Source: Sulfurovum sp. | Lineage (GTDB): Bacteria; Campylobacterota; Campylobacteria; Campylobacterales; Sulfurovaceae | NCBI GenBank assembly: GCA_015661535.1 | Contig: DQVY01000283.1 | Coordinates: forward strand, 1-15,752 | Length of the DNA: 15,752 nucleotides | Direction: 5' to 3' | Shown: in pieces, positions 1 to 6,486 of the stretch | How the letters are laid out: each line of letters begins with the position of its first letter | Numbering within the stretch: position 1 is the first letter of the stretch | The notes under the pieces: generated by a model | Told to the model about the DNA's origin: nothing | Seen by the model: only the letters and a program-made list of their open reading frames with translations | Database searches by the model: none | Translations under genes and position numbers: made by a program

Positions 1-831
1 CTCAAAGAAGCTGCCGCTTCAGGTAAAAAACCAACTGTACTCTACACTGCACCTGCCACACCTATAAAATGTGGTGGTGCCCCACAAAAGATACTCTATT
101 TAAGTGCTGACCATTTGAAAAAAGAGGGTCTCTCTGCCAATTACGTATTTACTACTGCAAAATCAAAACTTTTCAGCATACCTGTGATCGAAAAATCATT
201 GAGTAATGTACAAAAACGTTATGATACGATCAGCAATAAATTTGGACATAACCTTGTTGCGATAGATGTAGAAAAGAAAATAGCTACGTTTGAGCATAAG
301 TATGAAGTAAAAGGTGAGTATGATGAGGATCTCGAAGAGTATGACATGATAGAGAAGAAAGAGATGGTTGATCTCTCTTATGACTTTATACATGTTGTAC
401 CACCTATGGGACCACCAAAAGCAGTAGCAGATTCACTTCTTGGCTGGCAAAAAGGTACAGGAAAAGGCTGGTTGGAAGTTGACCAGGTGACACTACAGCA
501 CAGAAGGTACCCAAATGTCTTTGGTATAGGAGATATATGTGGTATTCCTTTAGGTAAAACGGGTGGTTCTGCAAGACACCATGGACCTATAGTGGTTGGA
601 AACCTTGTTGCACAGGTAGAAGGAAAAGCGCTTGAGGAAAAATTTGACGGCTATACGGTTTGTCCTCTAAAAGTTGAATATGGAGAAATTATTTTGGCAG
701 AGTTCAACTATGACGGTCCTGCACCATCATTCCCTTTAGCCGTTGAAAAGCCGCGCTATATCTGGTGGGCATTTGACCTCTATATGCTCAAACCTATGTA
801 TTGGTACCTTATGTTAAGAGGCTGGATGTAA
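1..831 (+). CDS. sqr: Sulfide:quinone oxidoreductase, type II (SQOR-like), 5' end missing
   Basis: This is the C-terminal 276 residues of a flavoprotein that oxidises sulfide and passes electrons to the quinone pool at the inner membrane. The frame is open from base 1, so the true start lies outside the window. From memory it resembles mitochondrial SQOR closely: the redox cysteine in TPIKCGGAPQK (Cys at bases 70-72), HVVPPMGPP, the LQHRRYPNVFGIGD flavin-binding stretch (about 490-534), and the second redox cysteine in GYTVCPL (Cys at 661-663) followed by ILAEFNYDG. The tail is rich in aromatic residues (WWAFDLYMLKPMYWYLMLRG), as expected for a membrane-anchoring end. The two cysteines are those that carry the bridging sulfur in the family. 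A stem-loop pair follows the stop. Sulfide as substrate is inferred from family membership. Confidence 0.9.
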   Translation, partial: LKEAAASGKKPTVLYTAPATPIKCGGAPQKILYLSADHLKKEGLSANYVFTTAKSKLFSIPVIEKSLSNVQKRYDTISNKFGHNLVAIDVEKKIATFEHKYEVKGEYDEDLEEYDMIEKKEMVDLSYDFIHVVPPMGPPKAVADSLLGWQKGTGKGWLEVDQVTLQHRRYPNVFGIGDICGIPLGKTGGSARHHGPIVVGNLVAQVEGKALEEKFDGYTVCPLKVEYGEIILAEFNYDGPAPSFPLAVEKPRYIWWAFDLYMLKPMYWYLMLRGWM

Positions 832-836
832 TCACT

Positions 837-859
837 ACACTACTCACTTGTAGCAGTGT
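837..859 (+). terminator. Stem-loop after sqr (first of two)
   Basis: ACACTACT (837-844) pairs with AGCAGTGT (852-859) over seven of eight positions around a 7-base loop, five bases after the sqr stop codon. No T-run follows directly. It may be part of a composite termination or mRNA-end structure with the next stem-loop. Confidence 0.4.
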
Positions 860-860
860 T

Positions 861-892
861 GGAGAGTATAAGATAAGCTCTCCTGTTTATTT
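861..892 (+). terminator. Probable terminator between convergent sqr and ppk2
   Basis: GGAGAG (861-866) and CTCTCC (878-883) form a perfect 6-bp stem with an 11-base loop, followed by the T-rich stretch TGTTTATTT (884-892). It sits between two convergent genes and runs up to the ppk2 stop codon. The stem is short, so strength is uncertain. Confidence 0.5.
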
Positions 893-1775
893 AAGATTTA
901 GTATTTTGCTTTAACGCATTCTTTGCTACATTCTTATCAAATTCCGAGATCTTATCATCTGCACTCAATATGATCTTTTTATCTACTTTTAAATATTTCT
1001 TCTTGAGCTTACCAGGGTAGTCAACCTGATTTAAAATATGTTTTATCGTATTGATACGTGCTTTTTTCTTATCGTTGGAATCAATGACTGTCCAAGGTGC
1101 ATGTTCGGTATCTGAAGCCATGAACATAGAGTATTCAGCTACGGTGTAATTATCCCACAGTGTTTGTGAGAATTGATCGGTAGGAGAGAGTTTATATTTT
1201 TTAAGTGGATTACTTGCACGCTCTGCAAATCGTTTTGCCTCTTCCTCTTTAGTAACGGAAAAATAAAGCTTAATAAGAATGATCCCGCTTGATACCAGCA
1301 TTTTTTCAAGGAAAGGCACAGCATGTAAAAATTCCTGATGTTCATCTTGTGTACAAAAACCAAGCACCGGTTCTACGCCAGCTCGGTTGTACCAGCTTCT
1401 GTCAAAGAATACCATCTCTCCACCACTGGGAAGATGGGGAATATAGCGTTGAAAATACCATTGTGTTTTTTCAGTATCGGAAGGTTTATTGAGGGCAACA
1501 ACTCTTGCACCACGCGGGTTAAGATGCTGGGTGATCCGCTGTATCGTTCCCCCTTTTCCTGCTGCATCTCTCCCTTCGAAGATCATCAGCATTTTTAAGC
1601 CTTTTTCTTTCACATAGGTTTGGAGTTTCAACAGTTCAACTTGAAGTGTTTCCAGCTCTTTCTCATAAGCTAAGTCTTCTTCTTTTCTCCATACGGGCAC
1701 ACGCTTTTTTGTACGTGTTTCTTCTTTCTCGAACTGTTTGAGACATTGTTTTTTTCGTTCTTTTTTTCTTCCCAT
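891..1775 (-). CDS. ppk2: Polyphosphate kinase 2 (PPK2 family, class I-like)
   Basis: This 294-residue protein should transfer phosphate between inorganic polyphosphate and nucleotides in the cytoplasm. Residues 68-77 (GRDAAGKGGT) are the PPK2-type Walker A loop. Residues 121-131 (MVFFDRSWYNR) hold the Walker B aspartate D125 and the conserved RSWYNR lid motif. NPRGARVVALNKPSD and QWYFQRYIPHLPSGGE lie between them, as in single-domain PPK2 enzymes, and the length fits class I. The first 30 residues are very basic and look like a flexible N-terminal extension. Which direction it favours (NDP to NTP, or polyphosphate making) cannot be read from sequence. The minus-strand region before the ATG has an AAAAGG ribosome site. 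It stands alone, convergent with sqr and divergent from the CopZ-like gene. Confidence 0.93.
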   Translation of the reverse strand: MGRKKERKKQCLKQFEKEETRTKKRVPVWRKEEDLAYEKELETLQVELLKLQTYVKEKGLKMLMIFEGRDAAGKGGTIQRITQHLNPRGARVVALNKPSDTEKTQWYFQRYIPHLPSGGEMVFFDRSWYNRAGVEPVLGFCTQDEHQEFLHAVPFLEKMLVSSGIILIKLYFSVTKEEEAKRFAERASNPLKKYKLSPTDQFSQTLWDNYTVAEYSMFMASDTEHAPWTVIDSNDKKKARINTIKHILNQVDYPGKLKKKYLKVDKKIILSADDKISEFDKNVAKNALKQNTKS

Positions 1776-1992
1776 TTCAAACTACCTTTTAAAAATTTTT
1801 AACTATTTTCAGATGTTTCTTTATTTTCATCTAAGCAGAATATTCCGTGATATAGGTATGATATAAATATAGTAGCATGAAAATAGCTTTTTGTCTATCC
1901 TAAAAAGAAAAAAGTTAAAATACTTTATATAGAAACCTAATCACACAAAAAGTACACATATCATCTGTATACTAAAAACAAAAAGGCTTTGC

Positions 1993-2463
1993 ATGTTTAG
2001 CGTATCACCCGAACACAATTGTTGTACCACTCAGCCTAAAGGCAAAGCTTTATGTCCTTACTGTCAAAAAGAAGCCAAAGGTGTATTAAGCAAAACCCTG
2101 GAACATCTTCTTAAAAATACTGTTAGATCAACATTATCTTCTTTGGAAGGTTATTATTATTGTAAGACTGCCTCATGTAAAGTAGTCTATTTTAAAGAAG
2201 ATGACATACTGACACAGGAAGATCTTTCAGTCGAGGTAGGATTAAAAGAAGGGGTGAGTCCTGCGACACTTTGTTACTGTTTCCATTGGAGCAAAGAAAA
2301 TATACAAAAAGAGCTTGAGATAAGCGGGAACACAAAGGCACTTGAGGAGATCAAAGCGAAGATGAAAGACCCGGGATGTTCTTGTGAAATACTCAATCCA
2401 AGTGGCGGATGTTGTCTGACAGATGTACAGAAATTCATTCATGAAGCAAAGTCATCTCTATAA
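1993..2463 (+). CDS. CopZ-type [2Fe-2S]/Zn-binding protein without HMA domain
   Basis: This 156-residue cytoplasmic protein has twelve cysteines spaced like the N-terminal domain of Archaeoglobus CopZ. They are C10-C11, CPYC at 21-24, C57 and C62 in YYYCKTASC, CYC at 94-96, C129 and C131 in GCSCEI, and C140-C141 in NPSGGCCL. In that family these bind a mononuclear zinc and a [2Fe-2S] cluster, and a C-terminal HMA domain carries copper to an exporter. The HMA domain (MxCxxC) is absent here, so a metallochaperone role is uncertain. A redox or cluster-carrying role is also possible. A weak AAAAAGG ribosome site precedes the ATG, and a possible -10 TATACT lies at 1968-1973. No copper-export gene is nearby. 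Confidence 0.72.
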   Translation: MFSVSPEHNCCTTQPKGKALCPYCQKEAKGVLSKTLEHLLKNTVRSTLSSLEGYYYCKTASCKVVYFKEDDILTQEDLSVEVGLKEGVSPATLCYCFHWSKENIQKELEISGNTKALEEIKAKMKDPGCSCEILNPSGGCCLTDVQKFIHEAKSSL

Positions 2464-2492
2464 ATATTAGTATGGATACAGGTTTATGTTAC

Positions 2493-2672
2493 TTAGCCGC
2501 TTACACCCACACCGACTGGGCCGGCATGGACACCGGCAGTGGGATGAACACCATTTTTATTGACACCTACACCTACAAAACCTATGGGACCTACCGGTAT
2601 ACCTAGTCCTATGCCAGGGGTACATGCATTCAACATAAAGAGAGTGATCAATGCTAAAAGTATTTTTTTCAT
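2493..2672 (-). CDS. Small Gly/Val-rich lipoprotein at the end of the znu operon
   Basis: This is a 59-codon frame starting MKKILLALITLFMLNAC. It has a lysine-rich start, a hydrophobic stretch of about ten residues and a lipobox LNAC with the lipidation cysteine at residue 17, so it is predicted to be a lipoprotein. The mature part (about 43 residues) is almost entirely Gly, Val, Pro, Ile and Ala, with VGVGV occurring twice (in GFVGVGVN and GPVGVGVS). Such a chain would be a flexible or surface-spread segment. Its ATG is one base after the znuB stop (TAG-T-ATG), which implies translational coupling. I do not recognise a function. The family looks like the glycine-rich small lipoproteins common in Gram-negative genomes. 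The link to zinc is only by position. Confidence 0.75.
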   Translation of the reverse strand: MKKILLALITLFMLNACTPGIGLGIPVGPIGFVGVGVNKNGVHPTAGVHAGPVGVGVSG

Positions 2673-2673
2673 A

Positions 2674-3474
2674 CTAATTCTTTTTGTGGAGCAGCAAAAA
2701 CAAGCCTAAAGAAAGTGCTGAAACGATGATGATAGATGCTCCCGAAGTTAAATCATAGGTATAGGACATCCATAACCCTGCAAGGGTAAACAGTGTGGCA
2801 ATACCACCAGAGAGGAACATCATAGAAAAAAGAGAACTTGAGAGTTTTTCTGCGATGTAGACAGGAATGGTCAACATGGCGATGACCAAGATCAGTCCTA
2901 CTACTTTGATGGCTATGACCACAGTGAGTGCAGAGAGTATGAGGATGAGTGTATAGAAAAATTTGACGTTCACACCACGTAGGCCGGCATACTCTGAGTC
3001 GTAAGAGACTGCCAGTATATCTCGGTACCAAAAGGTTACAACAAAGAGTATCACGGCCAAAAGGGCAGCCATAAAATACAAGTCTTCAGAACTTACCGCA
3101 AGTATGGAGCCAAAAAGATAAGACATAAGGTCTACATTATAGCCCGGGGTCAAGTCTACAAATATCACCCCTATGGCCATTCCCACTGCCCAAATGAGTC
3201 CTATGAAGGTGTCCATACGGTGCCGTGTTTTCAACGTCAGTGCCGCAATGAGCAGGGCAGCACCCACAGCAAAGAGTGATGCACCAAGGAAAATAGGAAG
3301 TCCAAAGAAGACAGCGAGGCCTATACCTCCATATGAGGTATGTGCGATACCTCCTGCCAAAAATACCATACGGTTAACCACAATGAGCGAACCAATGATA
3401 CCTGCAGCAAAACTTACCAGCAAACCTGCGAGCAGAGCATGTTGCATAAATTCAAAGTGAAGGGCTTCTATCAT
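2674..3474 (-). CDS. znuB: Metal (zinc) ABC transporter permease
   Basis: This 266-residue inner-membrane protein of the ZnuB/TroC family forms the channel for a metal ion delivered by ZnuA. About eight hydrophobic segments are visible. It keeps family landmarks such as RMVFLAGGIAHTSYGGIG (residues 35-52), GLIWAVGMAIGVIF (92-105) and the late VVGLILVIAMLTIP stretch (191-204). I chose the ATG at 3474 rather than the in-frame ATG at 3489. At 3474 it overlaps the znuC stop as ATGA and has GGAGGGAG six or seven bases upstream, whereas the upstream ATG lies inside that ribosome site. Zinc is more likely than manganese given the histidine-rich ZnuA, but the permease alone does not settle the metal. 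Confidence 0.9.
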   Translation of the reverse strand: MIEALHFEFMQHALLAGLLVSFAAGIIGSLIVVNRMVFLAGGIAHTSYGGIGLAVFFGLPIFLGASLFAVGAALLIAALTLKTRHRMDTFIGLIWAVGMAIGVIFVDLTPGYNVDLMSYLFGSILAVSSEDLYFMAALLAVILFVVTFWYRDILAVSYDSEYAGLRGVNVKFFYTLILILSALTVVIAIKVVGLILVIAMLTIPVYIAEKLSSSLFSMMFLSGGIATLFTLAGLWMSYTYDLTSGASIIIVSALSLGLFLLLHKKN

Positions 3475-4295
3475 TTTTTCTCCCTCCATATGGCTTCGAC
3501 AGGATCAGTCACCGAAACAGACTCGTTCCCTGAGCCTGTCGAAGGGCAGGTATCGCAACTCTCTGCGCCCAACATTTGAAGCAGTTCTACTTCACAAAAA
3601 TGACCCTCATTTCCATGGGTATGAAAGGTATGTTTTTTGTCAGAGATATCATGGTAGGAAAGTGTTTTATTGATATGGGCAGCAGAAGTAGCATACTCAA
3701 GAATAACAGAGATATCATGACTCACGACAATAATGGTAATATTTTCATTAAGCACTTTTAACAACTCATAAATACTGCGTTGCCCGCTAATGTCTATGCT
3801 TGAAGTAGGTTCATCAAGTATGAGTATTTTGGGATGTGCACACAAGGCACGGGCTATCATCACCCTTTGTCGTTGTCCGCCTGAGAGAGAACCTATCTTC
3901 CTTTGGGCATAGTCTTGCATGCCTACCTGTTCCAAGGCACCCATGGCACAAAGAATTTCCTCTTTACCGTAGCCAAAGAGGGGTCTTTTGGTCCCTACAT
4001 GGCCCATCATGACCACCTCTATGACTTTTATGGGGAAATCTGTATTGACATTGGTATTTTGAGGCACATAGCCTATGTGCGAAAGACTTTTTGATGGCTC
4101 TTTACCCAGTACAGAGATACTTCCGCTTTGTAAAGGGTTTATGCCCAATATAAGTTTGAGCAGTGTAGATTTACCGCCACCGTTTGGTCCGATGATAGCA
4201 AGAAACTCTTTTTCTTCTACCCTCAAGTTAATATCATCCAGGATGATCTCTTTATCGTAGGCAAAAGTAAGGTTTTTTATCTCTATAACAGTCAT
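3471..4295 (-). CDS. znuC: Metal (zinc) ABC transporter ATP-binding protein with repeat-derived tail
   Basis: This 274-residue ATPase powers the Znu importer at the cytoplasmic face. Its parts are all present: Walker A GPNGGGKST (36-44), Q-loop Q79, signature LSGGQ (137-141), Walker B ILILDEP (157-163, with catalytic E162) and H-loop H193. After the ATPase fold comes a histidine- and cysteine-bearing tail (HTHGNEGH at 225-232, ESCDTC at 245-250). Residues 251-268 are then encoded by a palindromic repeat at 3492-3545, and the protein ends six residues later. The tail probably lies outside the catalytic fold, so function is likely kept. Translation is coupled to znuB by an ATGA overlap. The gap to znuA is 14 bases. 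Confidence 0.92.
   Translation of the reverse strand: MTVIEIKNLTFAYDKEIILDDINLRVEEKEFLAIIGPNGGGKSTLLKLILGINPLQSGSISVLGKEPSKSLSHIGYVPQNTNVNTDFPIKVIEVVMMGHVGTKRPLFGYGKEEILCAMGALEQVGMQDYAQRKIGSLSGGQRQRVMIARALCAHPKILILDEPTSSIDISGQRSIYELLKVLNENITIIVVSHDISVILEYATSAAHINKTLSYHDISDKKHTFHTHGNEGHFCEVELLQMLGAESCDTCPSTGSGNESVSVTDPVEAIWREKK
3493..3545. repeat. Palindromic dispersed-type repeat inside the 3' end of znuC
   Basis: CTTCGACAGGATCA (3494-3507) is an inverted copy of TGAGCCTGTCGAAG (3531-3544), matching at 13 of 14 positions. Weaker pairing continues inward between GTCACCG (3508-3514) and CGTTCCC (3524-3530). The arm core CTTCGACAGGCTCAGGGAACG resembles a repeat I recall from many unrelated bacterial genomes, often translated as SLSLSKG-like peptides. 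That recollection has not been checked. It lies fully within the znuC frame, just before the znuB ribosome site. Only one copy is in this window. Confidence 0.72.
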
Positions 4296-4309
4296 TACAT
4301 ATTTCCCAT

Positions 4310-5179
4310 TTATTGATCTTTTCCCGCAATAGCATTGGCAATGCTAATAAGATTCTCAGACCAGTTTGGTGCCAAAGGGCTTACTTTTATAACAGGTATA
4401 TGCAATTCGTTGGCAATGATCTTAGAAACACTATCTGAAAATTCAGGCTGGGTAAAAATGGCCCTTACTTTCTCCTCTTTTGCCTCTTTCAGTAAGTGTA
4501 TGAGTGCTTTAGGCTTTGGCTCTTTGCCTTCTACTTCTACAGCAATTTGTTCTAAGTTGTATGCCTTGGCGAAGTATCCCCATGAGGGGTGGAATACCAT
4601 AAATTTACGAGATCCTTTTAGAGAGGAGAGGATCTCTTTTATCTTCCTGTCTGTTTCTTCTAGAGAAGCTAAAAAAGTCTGAAGGTTCTTTTTGTAATAA
4701 GTACTGTTTTTTACATCAGTCTGTACCAATGCTTCATAAATATGTTCTGCAATGATCTTCACATTTTTCGGAGCAGTCCAGATATGAGGATCGGCACCTT
4801 CATGATCATGCCCCTCGTGATGTTCATCTTCTCCAGCATGATCATCATGAGATCGTTCCATCTTTATCTTCTCAATGTTATCGGCCAGATCAATGATTTG
4901 CATCTTTTTATTGAGGCTTTTAAATTTAGGAAGCCAAACCTTTTCAAACTCTACATCTATCGAAAAATATAGATCTGCTTTAGATATATCAAGCATTTGA
5001 GAGGGCTTTGGTTCGTAGGTGTGAGGAGAGTTACCAGGTTTTACCATCAACGATACATTAACTTTATCACCAGCAATGGCTTCTACAAAAGTCTTTTGAG
5101 GCAAGATGCTTACCACAGCATTGATATTAGATAATATATAGGTTGTAAACAGTAAAAAAAGTAAGGTAATATTTTTCAT
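4310..5179 (-). CDS. znuA: Periplasmic zinc-binding protein of the ABC importer
   Basis: This 289-residue cluster A-I solute-binding protein captures metal in the periplasm for ZnuBC. Residues 1-21 (ending SNINA) form a signal peptide. Likely metal ligands are H53 in SPHTYEP, H132 in DPHIW and H197 in VFHPSWGYF, with E246 in QPEFS as a possible fourth. Between the first two there is an acidic histidine-rich loop (residues 111-127, HDDHAGEDEHHEGHDHE), which in the family marks zinc rather than manganese transporters. It is first in the order znuA-znuC-znuB-lipoprotein. No Shine-Dalgarno sequence is visible before the ATG, while an extended -10 lies only six bases away (see the promoter entry). 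Confidence 0.93.
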   Translation of the reverse strand: MKNITLLFLLFTTYILSNINAVVSILPQKTFVEAIAGDKVNVSLMVKPGNSPHTYEPKPSQMLDISKADLYFSIDVEFEKVWLPKFKSLNKKMQIIDLADNIEKIKMERSHDDHAGEDEHHEGHDHEGADPHIWTAPKNVKIIAEHIYEALVQTDVKNSTYYKKNLQTFLASLEETDRKIKEILSSLKGSRKFMVFHPSWGYFAKAYNLEQIAVEVEGKEPKPKALIHLLKEAKEEKVRAIFTQPEFSDSVSKIIANELHIPVIKVSPLAPNWSENLISIANAIAGKDQ

Positions 5180-5185
5180 AAAGAG

Positions 5186-5194
5186 ATTATAGCA
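5186..5194 (-). promoter_or_regulatory. Extended -10 promoter element of znuA, possibly giving a leaderless mRNA
   Basis: On the minus strand the sequence reads TGCTATAAT, an extended -10 with a perfect TATAAT at 5191-5186. Only CTCTTT separates it from the znuA ATG at 5179, so transcription should begin at or next to the start codon. The -35 region (about 5209-5214, TTCCTA) is poor and lies inside an inverted repeat. Confidence 0.5.
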
Positions 5195-5202
5195 AAATAG
5201 TG

Positions 5203-5232
5203 ATGCGATAGGAATTAGTTAACCTGTCGCAT
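5203..5232. promoter_or_regulatory. Inverted repeat upstream of znuA: operator candidate or 3' stem-loop of the DUF2092 gene
   Basis: ATGCGATAGG (5203-5212) and CCTGTCGCAT (5223-5232) are inverted copies at nine of ten positions around a 10-base A/T-rich centre. It lies 10 bases after the DUF2092 stop and covers the -35 area of the znuA promoter. A zinc-responsive repressor (Zur-type) site is a fair guess from the gene it precedes, but the sequence is not a Zur consensus I recognise. No T-run follows on the minus strand, so a simple terminator is less likely. Confidence 0.45.
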
Positions 5233-5242
5233 ACATACACTT

Positions 5243-5959
5243 TTACTTTTTTAACGTAATTTTCTCACTTCCTTTTGGTATAGAGAAGAGAAAATCTTTG
5301 TCTGTAATTGATGTATTTTTTATCCATATGATACGTGTATGTTCCTTCTTAGGAGGCATACTGCTTTTGTCTATGGTAGTATAGGCTTTTATCTTTGGTA
5401 TATCTTCCTTCGTCACCCATACTTCTGCTTCTTTATGTTTACTTTTAAAAGAAATATGATCGCAAGCAACACCTTCTACCTTTACCGTTCCCAGATATTT
5501 ACTGGAATTGAACTTGATCCTCTGATCCATATTGCTGTAAATAAGTGAAGCCATAGGAGACTCGACATCAAAGTTTTTTAAAACTTCATCGAGTGCTTTG
5601 TCTATGTTTTTGGGTACGGTAAATTGACCATAGTTTTTATTTTCATAATCTATCATAGAGTAAAGTCCATTGTTAAATATATGACTTCTATGCAGGTATT
5701 TACTTTTACTTTTCACATATAATTTATTGGGCCTGTCCACTTTTACTATGGTATCGTAATGATAGGGTATCACCGAACCGTCTTCCTGGACATCATACTC
5801 TGTGATCTTTGCTTCAAAGGCATATTTATCCATCTTTTCTGTATGCTGCAAAGCTTTGTCAATGATCTCCAAGGGAGATCTCTCTTTTGCCAAAAGTGTG
5901 CTTGCACTTAAAATGAGTCCTGTACCAACAACAGTAAGTGTTTTTACATATATGTTCAT
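5243..5959 (-). CDS. Secreted DUF2092-family protein
   Basis: This 238-residue protein has a signal peptide (residues 1-24, ending STLLA). The rest matches what I know of DUF2092 proteins: an early AFEAKITEYDVQEDG strand, KVDRPNKLYVKSKS, a central Asp- and Asn-rich segment, GVACDHISFKSKHKEAEVWV (about 163-182) and IPKIKAYTTID. These are predicted periplasmic proteins with a LolA/LolB-like beta fold, and no enzymatic role is established. One cysteine (in VACDH) is conserved in the motif. The ribosome site AAGGA lies seven bases before the ATG. It diverges from the truncated hemoglobin gene, and a possible -10 TATACT lies at 5994-5989. A lipid or cell-envelope role would be a guess. Confidence 0.75.
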   Translation of the reverse strand: MNIYVKTLTVVGTGLILSASTLLAKERSPLEIIDKALQHTEKMDKYAFEAKITEYDVQEDGSVIPYHYDTIVKVDRPNKLYVKSKSKYLHRSHIFNNGLYSMIDYENKNYGQFTVPKNIDKALDEVLKNFDVESPMASLIYSNMDQRIKFNSSKYLGTVKVEGVACDHISFKSKHKEAEVWVTKEDIPKIKAYTTIDKSSMPPKKEHTRIIWIKNTSITDKDFLFSIPKGSEKITLKK

Positions 5960-6030
5960 AGTTTAGATCCTTGATAATTTATGTGAGAAGTATAACAAAA
6001 TAGCTGTTTACCTATGCAAATGTATTTACA

Positions 6031-6044
6031 TTGATAACAATCAA
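6031..6044. promoter_or_regulatory. Perfect FNR/CRP-family binding site
   Basis: TTGATAACAATCAA is an exact match to the TTGAT-N4-ATCAA consensus of FNR and its relatives, including some NO-responsive DNR-type regulators. Its centre (6037.5) lies 41.5 bases before the transcription start predicted for the truncated hemoglobin gene, the class II activator position. It could also touch the divergent DUF2092 gene, where its distance is less standard. Confidence 0.72.
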
Positions 6045-6066
6045 AGAAGATTGTGTCTAAATTTGT

Positions 6067-6072
6067 TATAAC
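6067..6072 (+). promoter_or_regulatory. -10 element of the truncated hemoglobin gene
   Basis: TATAAC lies 22 bases downstream of the FNR-type site, with no good -35 of its own. That is usual for an activator-dependent promoter. The predicted start is near 6079, leaving a leader of about 22 bases before the ATG at 6101. Confidence 0.5.
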
Positions 6073-6100
6073 TTTACTATCAATAAATAAAGTGAGACAC

Positions 6101-6481
6101 ATGTTAGCAGAGCAGATCACAAAAGAGAACATAGAAGCCATGCTGAGGGTATTTTACACGCGCATACTCAAAGATGACCTTGTGGGTCCCTATTTTATCC
6201 ATGAACTTGGGGATGATCTCAACAACAGGTATTGGAAACCGCATTTGAAAATTTTACTTGATTTTTGGGCGACACAACTACTGGGTGAAGAGAGTTACCA
6301 AAGAAATCCTCTGGGACCACATACCTTAATGGATGACCTTAGTCCGGAAGTCTTTGAGCGATGGCTAAAGATATTTTTTAAAACTATAGATGAATGGTAT
6401 GCACCTGAAGCTGCAACACGCTTTAAAGAGAAAGGAAAAAGCATTGCTGAGGGTTTTATGGATGAACTAGGTTTAACCTAG
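6101..6481 (+). CDS. Group III (P) truncated hemoglobin
   Basis: This 126-residue heme protein of the 2-on-2 globin fold resembles Campylobacter Ctb. Expected key residues are in place: Tyr B10 (Y19, in RVFYTRI), a histidine near E7 (H48, in WKPHL), the proximal heme histidine (H74, in LGPHTLM) and Trp G8 (W88, in ERWLKIF). VGPYF after helix B is typical of the group. In the family these bind oxygen and NO and are linked to low-oxygen or nitrosative conditions. I use the ATG at 6101: an earlier in-frame ATG at 6053 would add 16 unlike residues and lies upstream of the predicted promoter. The FNR-type site upstream suggests induction at low oxygen or by NO. Confidence 0.9.
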   Translation: MLAEQITKENIEAMLRVFYTRILKDDLVGPYFIHELGDDLNNRYWKPHLKILLDFWATQLLGEESYQRNPLGPHTLMDDLSPEVFERWLKIFFKTIDEWYAPEAATRFKEKGKSIAEGFMDELGLT

Positions 6482-6482
6482 T
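6466..6482. terminator. Stem-loop over the hemoglobin stop codon, between convergent genes
   Basis: ACTAGGT-TTA-ACCTAGT is a perfect 7-bp inverted repeat with a 3-base loop. It includes the TAG stop of the hemoglobin gene and ends 5 bases before the stop of the convergent epimerase gene. The T-rich CATTTTAAT follows. It may terminate one or both transcripts, though the stem has few GC pairs. Confidence 0.42.
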
Positions 6483-6486
6483 CATT

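Noticed and set aside
1776..1992. Small gene in the ppk2/CopZ-like divergent gap
   Set aside because: The gap is AT-rich with frequent stops, and I see no frame with a ribosome site and a plausible protein. It probably holds only the two promoters.
3173..3460. Plus-strand open frames opposite znuB and znuC
   Set aside because: They are antisense shadows of well-supported genes, have low-complexity Ala/Ser/Thr-rich or otherwise unlikely translations, and show no ribosome sites.
3474..3489. Longer znuB start at 3489 (adding MEGEK)
   Set aside because: That ATG lies inside the GGAGGGAG ribosome site. The ATG at 3474 has correct spacing and the ATGA overlap with znuC.
6053..6100. Longer start for the truncated hemoglobin
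   Set aside because: The extra 16 residues are unlike the family, and this start would lie upstream of the predicted -10 and transcription start.
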